A stretch of DNA of 64,000 bases from Phoenix dactylifera (GCF_009389715.1 NW_024067910.1:310001-374000); one strand, 5' to 3'; positions 35,021 through 47,200 are shown, counted from the stretch's first letter. Notes: generated by a model not told the origin, from the letters alone. Translations and numbers: made by a program.

Positions 35021-36551
35021 AGGCTGTACCCAAGAAGATAGTCTCATGAATGTTGAGAAGCTAACAAGAGAAAATGTTGCAAGCCATCTGCAGGCAAGGC
35101 TTTCATTTTCAGTCAACTGCTAGCACATGATTCTTTCTCTAATATATGGTACAATATTTGAGGATGCATTTTGTCATTTTGAATATTTAATTTCAATTTG
35201 CCAGACAACTATTTTAACACTAAAACAACTTTTATTGGAAGCCATTTACACCAGTGTTGCATAGGCAGGGACATGGGAATCCAGTTTGTACGCATATCCA
35301 ACTGTCTGACTCAGCAAGAGGAAAAAATGAAGATATGGGGATGTTTAGGATAGAAGATAGTTTTACTTAAATAATATATATTTATAATTTTAAATTAGAA
35401 GATATTGTCTGTAAGGTCTTTCCGCATATATATTTGTTGTCCTACGCACTTCTAACGTCAAAATGGAGAGTTAACTTGTTGTTGGTATGAGTCCAGCTCT
35501 CCACAAATCTCTAAAAGCTATAAACAGAGAATTTTGTAGGTGTCTAAGTATCTCACACATATCTGATTTGGATATGTATCCGACATAGATTTTTTGAGCT
35601 AGATGTAAGTGTCCAGGTAAAACCGATTTAGACTTTAGCACAAGGATAGGGAGGACCTACTTGGTAATTTCTTCATAATTAGTTCTAGTGAATGGATCTA
35701 CTTGTCCATTTGATAAATTCCTTTTAAAAGGTTAGAGAAGGTGCAGGCCATAGTTTAAGCAAGGGTAAACTGCTAATGTTTAAGACAATCAAATCAGGCT
35801 GCCTTTTATAAATACATCCTTGTCCTGCCTAGCATCATTTGTTCGTTACATGTGTGTTTTCTTGCTCTGAAGCTAATTGGCTGAATCTTCCATCTTGTGA
35901 TTGCAGAAGTACAGGCTCTACCTGAAAAGGCTCGGTACTGTGGCAAACCAGCAAACTCACATGGCCACCGTTTTAGGAGGTAGAAACTCCTATATTAATA
36001 TGAGTTCATTGGATGGTTTTAGTAATTTTCATGCACTGAGGGGATCTGGACAGCTACCAACTCTTGCATCTTTTCAACCAAATGGTTTACCTGGTAAAAT
36101 GAATAGTTCACCTGCATTTGGAATGCATGGGTTGGTACCTTCTCAGAATGTTCAACTTGGCTGCACCCAGAACAACAGAAGCTATCCTATTAATGATCTC
36201 AGGAAGCTTCAGGGCATTAGTCTACTTGGAAACCATCAAGGAAATTCACTTCAGGGGATGCCAACTTCTATGGGACCAGATCAGCTGCAACAACCCAAGG
36301 TAGTGCAGGAAGCAAACAATATATTGCCTTCTGGTTTATCTGGCAGTGGACTGGCCAATGGTGTTTTCAGCAGCACTTTTGCTAATATGACAAACAATGC
36401 TTTGTCAATACAAGCAAATAAGGAGCAGACACACGCTGGGGGATCGGGCAATTATTCTTCTGTTAGAATGCCTTCCTCTAGCTCAGACCCTTTTGAGTTT
36501 TGTTTTGGGGACTCTTCTTACTTTCCTGATCTTGTTAGATGTGATGACACT
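35021..36551 (+). CDS. Type-B response regulator exon 4 (frameshifted GARP) and first part of exon 5
   Basis: Exon 4 (35021-35093) starts KAVPKK, then the frame breaks; in the shifted frame it resumes LMNVEKLTRENVASHLQ. It ends CAG|GCAAGG, a GC donor, and exon 5 starts at 35907 after TTGCAG with KYRLYLKRLGTV. A GC-AG intron is therefore needed to join the conserved HLQ and KYRLYLKR. Exon 5 goes on with a Gln/Asn/Ser-rich C-terminal region typical of type-B activation domains and is cut at 36551 by the retrotransposon. Confidence 0.8.
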
Positions 36552-39159
36552 TGTCACGCCCCGAACCCAGCACCCGGGTCCGGCACGCGACCGGCCGCAT
36601 GAGCCCTAGAGCAGTGCCCTAAAGATCATGCAAGGCCTATGTTTAACAAAATTCCAATAAATCCACGATTAATTTAATAATTCAAATAGACAAGTCCGAC
36701 ATATCCAAATAAACAAATTAGTTCAATTACAAGATCTTCAAATGTTCATCGACATCAAAGAAGGACAAATAAACTGACTAACTAATGACTCTGATGTTCG
36801 CACTCTGCGCCCATCCCATCCAAAACTATGCATCCTGCAACTCTGATAAAGAAAAAGAAGAAAAAGGGGTGAGCTTTACAGCCCAGTAAGAATCCCTACA
36901 CATCCATACCAACACAATAATAATATGAATTCGAAAACCACGACAAATCGATGTACATTTCATGAAATCATAAACCGGCTATCAAAAGGCTCAAATAATC
37001 AATATAAGTATGTACGTCAAATATCAATGAAAATCCAACCACGCAAGAATGATATAGCATACGATAGCTCATAAATCTTCATTAATGTTTTCAATGCTTT
37101 TTCTTTTCATTCTATATTAACTTGATCCGGATTAATTATCTTTCCGACTTTGGGTCAAATCTCAGTCACATTTCTCAGCCTGTGGTGGGGCAACCAAATT
37201 ATCACATTTTCAGCCTGTGGCGGGGCCTGCACATTATAGTTCCACATTTCTAGCCTGTGAGGGGGCCTACCAAAGTATCACATTTTCAGCCTGTGGCGGG
37301 GCCTGCACATTATAGTTCCACATTTCTAGCTTGTGAGGGGGCCTACCAAAGTATCACATTTTCAGCCTGTGGCGGGGCCTGCACATTATAGTTCCACATT
37401 TCTAGCCTGTGAGGGGGCCTACCAAAGTACCACATTTTTCAGCCTGTGACGGGGCCTGCCATAATAACAAGATAAACCCAAAGTCCCTTTTCATACAATC
37501 CAGTTTACATCCACACATCAATTCCTTTATATTTATTTCCGGCTTTAAACTAACCACGGTCACGTTTCCAGCCCGTGACGGGGCAACCAATATCACATAG
37601 TTAGTTTAGTGCACCACATCCATCAGTCCAATTATGTAGGTGTAAGTTATGCGCATGCATGCATCCATCATAATACCAACCACAAGCGAATACGATCATA
37701 ATATCAACCACAAGCCAACACGATCAAAATATAATTTAGTATAAAACTATTTTCGATTTATCTGGATTATAGCATATCATACATATCTAAGTATAAAAAT
37801 ATTATATCATGCAGGATTGGCGTACAAGGATCCTTACCGAAATTGTAGACTGACTCAAATACGGTCCGAATCACAACCTACGCGCTGGGGTGCTGAGTCC
37901 CCTGATCAAACCTCCTGGCTCCGCCGACTCTTCCTCTACAACATCAATTATAAATCACAACTAAATTATTTAATATTTAAATATTCTAAACCATAATTCA
38001 TATCTACTATGGCGTCCATCACCAGGTCCCCAAACATCTCAATCCCTCAAATCTAGGGCAGTCGGGGTGGCCCGACTCCCACCCTGTACCACCGGTCTAT
38101 GTCGTCGCCAGCCGTGGCCGCTGCCACACCAGCGATGATGGCCGGTCCCGGTGAAGAGACCAAAAGAAAGGGATGATCCCTCTCTCTTCATGGTTGGAAA
38201 TACATCTCCCTCCCTCAAATCCTTTTTGATCCAAGGGCAACAACCATGGTGGCTGTGCCCTCTCCTTCCCCAACCCGACATCACCACTGGCCGAACCATC
38301 GCCGGCCGCTACTGTTGCAGTCGCCGGCGATGGTGGTCGACCAAGAGAGGGAGAGAAGAAGAAGTTTCTTCTCCTTCTTCTTCTTCTTCCCCCAAAACTG
38401 ACACAGGGTCCCCTCCCCCTTCCTCCATTCATCCACAGAAAAACCACCGTGATGGTGGCTTGGCTCCCCCCCCACCCGACAGCAGCCACGGTGGCCCACG
38501 ACCGCCACCGTCGTCGTCGCCGGTGGCCATCCGACGAGGGGAAGAGGAGGAGAGGATGGGATCCCGAGGAAGAGGACCTCGGATCCACCCTCCCTCATCA
38601 CATACACATCCTAGAAAATCCTCTCCGACCTTCATACGAACCCGACCAGCCCCACCGCCATGCATCTCGGCCATCCCGGCGGCCGGCGGCGGCCAAAAAC
38701 TTGAAAGAAGAGGCCGAAACAGGGGTACCCTGTTTCGGGCTCTTCTCCGACGATTCACCGGCCAAAAACCCCTCCCACACGACCCAAAAACCAAGCAATG
38801 AAACGCAAGGAAGAAGCCACGCTTACCTCGGTCCGATGGGGGTGCTCCGGCGGCCTTTCCGGCGACAAAATCGGAGAGGAAGACCTTCGGATCCCTAAGC
38901 TTCTTCGCCCGATTTGTGAGGAGTCTTCACGAAGGGAAGAGGTCGCTTTGCGGCCGGCCGGATCTCCTCTCCGGTGCTCGTCTCCTCCGGCGATCGACCT
39001 CACGCCGGACGCCGCCGCCTCCCTTTTTTTTTTTGTTTCTTCTCCCACGATCGTGCCCTAGGCACGATCGTATATGGTGGATGGGCCCGGTCTTTTCGGG
39101 CCGGCCCGTCCACCCCTCTCTCTCTCTCTCTTTTTTTTTTTTTTTTTAGGGGTATTACA
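36552..39159 (-). repeat. LTR, left copy (3' LTR in element orientation)
   Basis: 2,608 bp, TG...CA ends. About 119 bp longer than the other copy, mainly from extra units of an internal tandem repeat near 37180-37430. Open frames of up to 216 codons in it are G/C-rich artefacts on both strands; they recur in the partner LTR and show no known domain. Confidence 0.92.
37180..37450 (+). repeat. Tandem repeat inside the LTR (about 75-bp units)
   Basis: Units of the form CACATTTTCAGCCTGTGGCG ... GCACATTATAGTTCCACATT ... GGGGGCCTACCAAAGTA occur about three times in the left LTR but only about once to twice in the right LTR (about 41890-42010). Because the LTRs are identical at integration, the difference arose after insertion or by template slippage during reverse transcription. 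Confidence 0.8.
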
Positions 39160-39172
39160 TACTCTCCCCCTT
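39160..39172 (-). other. Polypurine tract of the LTR element
   Basis: On the minus strand AAGGGGGAGAGTA directly abuts the LTR start TGTAATACCCC. This primes plus-strand DNA synthesis in LTR retrotransposons and fixes the element's direction. Confidence 0.85.
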
Positions 39173-41223
39173 AAAAAAAATTTCGTCCTCGAAATTAACT
39201 TACTTGAAGCCTCAAATTTTTTAAAAAAAATTGCATCCATTATATCATCCCTGAGATTTCAAATAGTCTCCCTCTCGGAGTACCTACCCACAAGATTTTG
39301 ACATACAAAAATTACATCATCTCAAAACTTGATCCTTTCTATTTACCACACATAGTAAGTTCTTTTGATCTCCTTCAAAAGAATTCCAAACTCCCAACCT
39401 TGGATTAAAATGCCATAATTATATCCCAAAGAAATTAATTTCTCTTAATTCTACCCAGAGATCATAATTGGCTTGACAGAAATAGGAGAAATCTTTAGTA
39501 TCAAATGCTCCTAATATTCTATAATCATTTTTCTTTTCTTTCTCCCATATCATTCCAACAAATAAGAGATCCATGTTAAAACATTCCAAGTCTTAGACCA
39601 ACCAAGGAATCATCAACCATAAATGCTAAATTTAACATGCCCAAGATTCTTCCAAAAGTTGTCAACAATAGAAGAATCCACTGGTGAAAATTATATAGCT
39701 ACCTTTAGATCATCCATAGAATCAACAACATTCTCCTGAAGCTAACTCAAGTATTCCATCGTAATGCCTTTTAGATCAAATATTAATGATCTTAACCAGT
39801 TTCAAAATAAGTCAAACCACCACACTTCCGCTGCACACTCTGATTTAATTCATTTAATTCTCTAAAGTCATAAAATGATTTCTGATTAGAGTATCACTTT
39901 GCATTGAGACTAAGAAACTCCAAATTTCAAATTTCCAAGTAGAACTAGAGCAAAACCTCTAGATCTTTTTGTCCTCAATTTATATAGAGTGTACATACCA
40001 TAACTAACCCCCGATCCTTTAGTCAAGTTTAAGGTCACTATGTGATCTCCACAACCTTTTTAGAATCCAAAATATCTACGTTTAATTTAAAGGGGGTAAT
40101 TCTTGTATTCCCTTTGCAATTTAATTAAAAAAATCTACATTGATGTTCCTTCCAACAGAATTTACCTCAAACTCAATGGGTTAGAAGTCATTGAGCCAAT
40201 ACACTATGATTAGAATTTAACTCGATCGATCTCCAGATCTTCCTTCACCAAGATTCTTAACATCCATCAGTAATGCTATATATGATAATTCATGTAAGCA
40301 TCTCATGACCGAAGTCTCTACTCAATATGACATTTATTAGTGGCTTCCTCAACAATGACAAAAGATCCCTACTCAAATCTTAAACCTAGGCTTGAGTTTT
40401 AAATTAACACATCAAATAGTCTTCTACAATTATAAGTAAAATCCAGTAGCCCAATCCAAACATGAGAATTCAAATAATTAGAATTCTCCCATCAATATGC
40501 ATACTCTATGGCCTCAAAATAATCAAATACATCCATAGGAAATAGACCTATTTGCAATATCCAACATGCCAACACCAGATATAATCCACATACATTTTCA
40601 ACTTCGAAGAACGTTCCTTTCAATATTATGAAATCTTCTTAGCTTCCTCCAAAACTAAATCAACGTACAAATCCCACTCTAATAATTAGCAGCAAAACCA
40701 AAAGTATGATCACATTAAAACTCCCATCAAATTTGAACTTTCAAATCATTTAAATAATATCTGAACATGGTATACTCGATATGCCATTGTTGACCTACAC
40801 TTATCTTAGGTCAAACCTCTCTTATCATGATCAAAGACAATTTATACTATCCTTCCGTATGCATCGAAAACCAAACCGATGCATACATTTTATCACAATG
40901 CCCAATGATCTTACAGCTTAAGCACTGAATTTAATTGTCATGTCCTAAGTGGTCATAACCTTAAGCTATGATATATTTCTGTCACGATCCCTAGTGATCT
41001 TAAACATATGCTCAGATTCCAACTGGTCACATTTTCCAATAATCTTAAACCTCAAACTTTAATGCCACTAAGGCCACAGTCCCTAGTGGTCTTAAATCTT
41101 AGATTATAATATCATTCTTGTTACAATCTCAGGTGATTATAAACCAAATCTCTGATAGTTTTTCGATCATAATTCTCCACTGATACTCACCTGAACATAA
41201 ACCCTAGGATACCTTAACCTTAA
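39173..41223 (-). other. Internal region of the LTR element, no gag or pol
   Basis: About 2 kb of A/T-rich sequence in which no protease, reverse transcriptase, RNase H, integrase or gag zinc-knuckle word is visible in any frame. The part at about 40900-41160 holds degenerate repeats built on CCCTAGTGATCTTAAA / CCTAAGTGGTCATAA words, roughly 55-65 bp apart. The region may keep only packaging and priming signals. Confidence 0.75.
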
Positions 41224-41235
41224 GCTCTGATACCA
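41224..41235 (-). other. Primer-binding site for initiator Met tRNA
   Basis: TGGTATCAGAGC on the minus strand, three bases inside the LTR at 41239. It is complementary to the 3' end of plant initiator Met tRNA, the usual primer of Ty3/gypsy and Ty1/copia elements. Confidence 0.92.
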
Positions 41236-41238
41236 CTC

Positions 41239-43727
41239 TGTCACGCTCCGAACCCAGCACCCGGGTCCGGCACGCGACCGGCCGCATGAGCCCTAGAGCA
41301 GTGCCCTAAAGATCATGCAAGGCCTATGTTTAACAAAATTCCAATAAATCCACGATTAATTTAATAATTCAAATAGACAAGTCCGACATATCCAAATAAA
41401 CAAATTAGTTCAATTACAAGATCTTCAAATGTTCATCGACATCAAAGAAGGACAAATAAACTGACTAACTAATGACTCTGATGTTCGCACTCTGCGCCCA
41501 TCCCATCCAAAACTATGCATCCTGCAACTCTGATAAAGAAAAAGAAGAAAAAGGGGGTGAGCTTTACAGCCCAGTAAGAATCCCTACACATCCATACCAA
41601 CACAATAATAATATGAATTCGAAAACCACGACAAATCGATGTACATTTCATGAAATCATAAACCGGCTATCAAAAGGCTCAAATAATCAATATAAGTATG
41701 TACGTCAAATATCAATGAAAATCCAACCACGCAAGAATGATATAGCATACGATAGCTCATAAATCTTCATTAATGTTTTCAATGCTTTTTCTTTTCATTC
41801 TATATCAACTTGATCCGGATTAATTATCTTTCCGACTTTGGGTCAAATCTCAGTCACATTTCTCAGCCTGTGGTGGGGCAACCAAATTATCACATTTTCA
41901 GCCTGTGGCAGGGCCTGCACATTATAGTTCCACATTTCTAGCCTGTGGCGGGGCCTGCACATTATAGTTCCACATTTCTAGCCTGTGAGGGGGCCTACCA
42001 AAGTACCACATTTTTCAGCCTGTGACGGGGCCTGCCATAATAACAAGATAAACCCAAAGTCCCTTTTCATACAATCCAGTTTACATCCACACATCAATTC
42101 TTTTATATTTATTTCCGGCTTTAAACTAACCACGGTCACGTTTCCAGCCCGTGACGGGGCAACCAATATCACATAGTTAGTTTAGTGCACCACATCCATC
42201 AGTCCAATTATGTAGGTGTAAGTTATGCGCATGCATGCATCCATCATAATACCAACCACAAGCGAATACGATCATAATATCAACCACAAGCCAACACGAT
42301 CAAAATATAATTTAGTATAAAACTATTTTCGATTTATCTGGATTATAGCATATCATACATATCTAAGTATAAAAATATTATATCATGCAGGATTGGCGTA
42401 CAAGGATCCTTACCGAAATTGTAGACTGACTCAAATACGGTCCGAATCACAACCTACGCGCTGGGGTGCTGAGTCCCCTGATCAAACCTCCTGGCTCCGC
42501 CGACTCTTCCTCTACAACATCAATTATAAATCACAACTAAATTATTTAATATTTAAATATTCTAAACCATAATTCATATCTACTATGGGGTCCATCACCA
42601 GGTCCCCAAACATCTCAATCCCTCAAATCTAGGGCAGTCGGGGTGGCCCGACTCCCACCCTGTACCACCGGTCTATGTCGTCGCCAGCCGTGGCCGCTGC
42701 CACACCAGCGATGATGGCCGGTCCCGGTGAAGAGACCAAAAGAAAGGGATGATCCCTCTCTCTTCATGGTTGGAAATACATCTCCCTCCCTCAAATCCTT
42801 TTTGATCCAAGGGTAACAACCATGGTGGCTGTGCCCTCTCCTTCCCCAACCCGACATCACCACTGGCCGAACCATCGCCGGCCGCCACTGTTGCAGTCGC
42901 CGGCGACGGTGGTCGACCAAGAGAGGGAGAGAAGAAGAAGTTTCTTCTCCTTCTTCTTCTTCTTCCCCCAAAACTGACACAGGGTCCCCTCCCCCTTCCT
43001 CCATTCATCCACAGAAAAACCACCGTGATGGTGGCTTGGCTCCCCCCCCACCCGACAGCAGCCACGGTGGCCCACGACCGCCACCGTCGTCGCCGCCGGT
43101 GGCCATCCGACGAGGGGAAGAGGAGGAGAGGATGGGATCCCGAGGAAGAGGACCTCGGATCCACCCTCCCTCATCACATACACATCCTAGAAAACCCTCT
43201 CCGACCTTCATACGAACCCGACCAGCCCCACCGCCATGCATCTCGGCCATCCCGGCGGCCGGCGGCGGCCAAAAACTTGAAAGAAGAGGCCGAAACAGGG
43301 GTACCCTGTTTCGGGCTCTTCTCCGACGATTCACCGGCCAAAAACCCCTCCCACACGACCCAAAAACCAAGCAATGAAACGCAAGGAAGAAGCCACGCTT
43401 ACCTCGGTCCGATGGAGGTGCTCCGGCGGCCTTTCCGGCGACAAAATCGGAGAGGAAGACCTTCGGATCCCTAAGCTTCTTCGCCCGATTTGTGAGGAGT
43501 CTTCACGAAGGGAAGAGGTCGCTTTGCGGCCGGCCGGATCTCCTCTCCGGTGCTCGTCTCCTCCGGCGATCGACCTCACGCCGGACGCCACCGCCTCCCT
43601 TTTTTTTTTGTTTCTTCTCCCACGATCGTGCCCTAGGCACGATCGTATATGGTGGATGGGCCCGGTCTTTTCGGGCCGGCCCGTCCACCCCTCTCTCTCT
43701 CTCTTTTTTTTTTTTAGGGGTATTACA
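41239..43727 (-). repeat. LTR, right copy (5' LTR in element orientation)
   Basis: 2,489 bp. It starts TGTCACGCTCCG and ends GGGGTATTACA on the plus strand, followed by the ACACT duplication and the resumed response-regulator exon. Expression of the element would start in this LTR and run leftwards, antisense to the host gene. Confidence 0.92.
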
Positions 43728-43732
43728 ACACT

Positions 43733-45874
43733 TGGCAAGATGTTCTTTCATCAACTGATCTTTGTGCAAGCACTTTGCCTATATGTTCTCCTTTTAGTAA
43801 TAACTGTTCTTCTACCAACAACATTGGAGGCCGTGTTTCTCCAATTATCTCAAATATGAATGGTGATATTTGTTGTCAACCTTCCATCCATGTTACAGTG
43901 GCACCCATGCACGATTCAGTGATAGGAAATGATGTACATGGCAAAGTCGGTTCCCTTGGTGGGAGCATGATGCCTATTCCAATAGGTGCTAAAAAAGACC
44001 CAAAGTTCTCAGACTTTGGAAGCTCAGACAAACAGAACCATAGCTTTAATCCTATTTATGATCGGATATTGAGCAATGGCATTGGTAACAAAAGGATGGA
44101 TACAGATGTGATTGGACAAAAGGTGCTTGATTCTTCAGGCCTTGCACAAGATTGCAGTATCGATAAGTCAAGAGCTAATGGTCAGCTGACTTACAAGGAT
44201 GAAGATGCATTGGAGATCACAAAGTCGCAGTGTGATTTTAATTCTACTGATTGCAGCCATGATGGATTTGCGAATGCCATGATTAAGCCGGTATGAATGT
44301 ATGGTCAATTTTTTTCCCCTTTACATAGAAAAAAACCTATTAGTCCATATCTTATCTCTGAGTTAAAACTTCTGAACATGGTTGAATATAGGAAGAGTAG
44401 ATAACTGGAGCTATTTTAAATGATTGCTGGATGTTCTTTGATTTTCTCAAGTACAAATTCCTATCTCTTATCCCTTTCTTACAATTTTAATCGTTTCATC
44501 TTTTTCCATAATATGAATAGTGCTTTGCATCAGCAAAAGCAATGTTCTATATATACAAATTCTCAATAAGTATCCTTTGTTATTGATGTTGAGAATCAAA
44601 GTTATTTCCTATAATTCATAGAGTACCATATAAGTGTCAATTTAGGATTATGGGCTAGAAGCATACATAGAGTATGCGTCAGATATGGATACTTACATAT
44701 AAGTTTTTTAATTGCAGCTTTAAAAATCAGTGGAGAGTTGGACTCCAACCATGACTTCAATTCAGTATAGAACTTTTTTTAAAAAAATATTGAAATTCAG
44801 TATAGTAATGTTAAAAGTAAGCTTTTGTTCACTTTCGAGATTGGTCAAGAATGCAGATACAAAAATAACTTTGCAAAAATATCATTTTCCTAAAATTCTT
44901 AAGCTAATTAGGTAATATGGATAAGGAACGCGAATGTTGGAAGACCTTAACAAATAATACATTTGATACAATATCTTTAACTAATTTATTTTTTAAACTA
45001 TATTTAAACGTATACTTATTTATTAATTAAGATTACTTTTTTTCCAGTGCATTTAGTATTCCCATAACTCCTTTTTTTTCCTCTTGTTGACTCAGATTTT
45101 GGGTTATCTATCTGGATCCAGTTCTCATATCCATGTCCATGCCTGAACAACTTTGTGTTTAACAATTCATTACTCCAAATACATGCATGCTAATAGGTAT
45201 GAGTTGATGGTCGTGCATGTGGATAACTAAGTATGATAGGGATGGTGAATTCAAGATGCCTTTGGTTGGTTGCACTCACTATGTTGTACTTACTGATATG
45301 TGTTTTTCATTAGCTTTGTAGTAGTCCAAGGATCAGCTGTGCGTATGATATGTAGATTATTGGAGAACCTAATATATGGGTATCTTTGGTTGCAAGGAAG
45401 CCTGGGGAAAAAAAGAAAATAAAATAAAAATCTTTTTTAGGGCATGCTTGGATGATTGGCTGAAAAAAAGTTTTTAAATATTAGGAAAAAGAAAATGAAA
45501 AATAAAGAAGAGGTGCTTATTTTCTTTCTTAAAAAGGGTCTTTGATTCTATATTTCATTTTCTAGAGGTTCTCGGTGGCGATGAAAGTTCAGTTTTCTTT
45601 GAAGTATAGAAAAAAATGTTTTCCAGATTGATACACTTTTTGGTGAACCAAACGGATTGGGAACTATATTTTGCTGACGGATACAGTTTCCATGTTTTTG
45701 TTCTTGGGCATTTGTTGGTGGGGGTATTAGACAAGCAGAATTGTTGTTCTTTCCTGAAAGGTTGGAAATATCAAAATTGTGTTGACAGAGAACCAATAAT
45801 TGGACAAGAATATATATTATAGAAAGATTCTGTTACATTACCTTGTCTTGCATTTTATTTTTTCAGCATGCATC

Positions 45875-45922
<48 letters not shown>

Positions 45923-46441
45923 TGTGCAAATGTCCTGAAAAAGGTCAAGCATGGAGGAATATCTTTCTTTTATCATATATTTATTCTCATTATCTATAGG
46001 ACATTCAAGTTTCATTGTTAGTTTATGGAATGTGAACTGTTCATGGCATATATTAGAGACACATGCTGCTCTTCATTCTGAGATATTCTGTTATCATACT
46101 TTGTCAACTGGTAGATGATGCCCTTATCATGCATTTTGAATTTTCAACTCAGTTGTTTCAGAAATTTCTTCTATAGTTTAGGGCAAAGATTCATGCATAG
46201 GTCCCTTAACCATAAATAATTTTGATTATTTTATTTTCTGGGCCCAAGTTGTGGTTAGGTCCTGAGAAGGCAAGCCAGAAATACCTGGACTCTCACCTAA
46301 TTCAAAGTGTCCATATTAACATTTCAGCAAGTTGAAATGTGTTGGCTCGGATACTTACGAACACTTTTGATTGTTATTTTAAAGGTTGATGGAGAGCCGA
46401 ATGCTTCCAGTAGTAAGTCCAGCATGCAACATTATATATGA
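43733..46441 (+). CDS. Type-B response regulator: rest of exon 5 and last exon
   Basis: The exon resumes TWQDVLSSTDLCASTLPICS at 43733, continues through SPIISNMNGDICCQPSIHV and ends AMIKP at 44290 with donor GTATGA. After a 2.1-kb intron a short last exon, 46385-46441, encodes VDGEPNASSSKSSMQHYI and a TGA. Conserved reading through the insertion scar, once one ACACT is removed, shows that the two halves were one exon. The intron holds a (GA)n run and an unrecognised A/T-rich middle. Confidence 0.82.
45882..45919 (+). repeat. (GA)n microsatellite in the last response-regulator intron
   Basis: About 19 GA units without interruption. Confidence 0.92.
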
Positions 46442-47080
46442 GCTTCTTTTGCTCTTGGATCTTGGTCAAGGATGGAGGTATTGCAAAACTTCATGATGTG
46501 CTTTGTCTCTTGTTTCCTTCAGCTAATTTTGGAGCATGAAACATGTACTTTGATAACAAAATTTTAGCAAAACAGACAACAATAAACTTTTATTTTTGTT
46601 TTTTAAGCATTTAAATGATAATATTCTATATGGCTTGCCAATGTTTCTTTTGGTCACTCTTGATGCTAAATGCTTTAATTCTAACTATATGTAGCTAACA
46701 AACCACCATATATTTCAGATTTGCATTTTTGTATGTATCACCGCTCTTTAAGATCTTGCAAGCATCAATTTACTAATGCTGCACATTTTGATGAACACAT
46801 AAACAAGTTAAAAGTATTAAAACTTGTGAAATCAAGATTGGGATTTTTAATTTTTATTGTTTTTCGATGCAAATAACTTATTAATAATTTAGCACCAAGA
46901 AAGTGGTGCTTTGTTATATTTATATAGAAGACAAAACACCTCGATACATTTTCAGTTTTATAATATTAAAAAGCTAATATATTTCTTAGTTATATCATTG
47001 TTTTTTCTGATGTATTCACTAATCTCTTTTTCTTTTTCCTCTTGCTGAATGAGACCTTAGATATGCATACAAATCTGACC
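46442..47080. other. 3' flank of the response regulator, nothing else seen
   Basis: A/T-rich sequence that probably holds the 3' untranslated region and poly(A) region of the response regulator. No gene is visible before the zinc-finger gene on the opposite strand, so the two genes are convergent. Confidence 0.5.
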
Positions 47081-47081
47081 A

Positions 47082-47200
47082 AGGTTTGTCGTGCCAGTCA
47101 GTACCAGATACTGTATCGGACGTACTGTATCCTACTGGTACCGATCTAGTATGTGGTACCGACCGTACCGATACTCAGTATGTCGAACTTTACCACTTCC
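47082..47200. mobile_element. GGTACC-rich MITE-like fragment
   Basis: It starts CAAGGTTTGTCGTGCCAG, close to the CAAGGTCTGCCGTACC tip of the MITE at 14211, and is rich in GGTACCGA words, but the right tip is unclear and it is only about 120 bp. It lies 160 bp past the stop codon of the convergent zinc-finger gene. Confidence 0.45.

Larger units (their letters stand above)
36552..43727 (-). mobile_element. Non-autonomous Ty3/gypsy-type LTR retrotransposon inserted in an exon
   Basis: Two near-identical LTRs (36552-39159 and 41239-43727) flank a 2.08-kb inside, with the 5-bp duplication ACACT at 36547-36551 and 43728-43732. Read on the minus strand, the LTR runs TGTAATACCCC ... GTGACA; three bases after the upstream LTR comes TGGTATCAGAGC, the initiator-Met tRNA primer site, and the far side ends with a purine tract AAGGGGGAGAG next to the other LTR. 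ATTTCGAGGACGAAATTTTT before that tract is a familiar end of chromovirus (Tekay/Del-like) elements. No gag or pol frame is present, so it needs proteins from a relative. LTRs differ by about a dozen substitutions by eye over 2.5 kb, mostly transitions, so insertion is young. Confidence 0.92.
33561..46441 (+). pseudogene. Type-B response regulator (cytokinin signalling), broken by a frameshift and an LTR retrotransposon
   Basis: Nuclear transcription factor of the cytokinin phosphorelay: a histidine phosphotransfer protein phosphorylates its receiver domain and the GARP/Myb-like domain binds DNA. Exons: 33561-33708, 34031-34183, 34429-34818, 35021-35093, 35907-36551 continued at 43733-44290, and 46385-46441 (stop TGA). 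Receiver, linker with basic nuclear signal, GARP domain and long C-terminus are all present and in family order. Two lesions break it. In exon 4 the reading frame meets TGA at 35047-35049, because about four bases are missing between the KK and LMNV codons of the GARP domain. In exon 5 a 7.2-kb retrotransposon sits between Asp-Asp-Thr and Trp-Gln-Asp codons. Apart from these, codons are well preserved, so inactivation looks recent. A sequencing error could explain the frameshift but not the insertion. Confidence 0.85.

Noticed and set aside
38039-39174. Many overlapping open frames up to 216 codons, repeated at 42615-43859
   Set aside because: They lie in the G/C-rich part of both LTRs on both strands at once, without any known domain; the repeats explain them.
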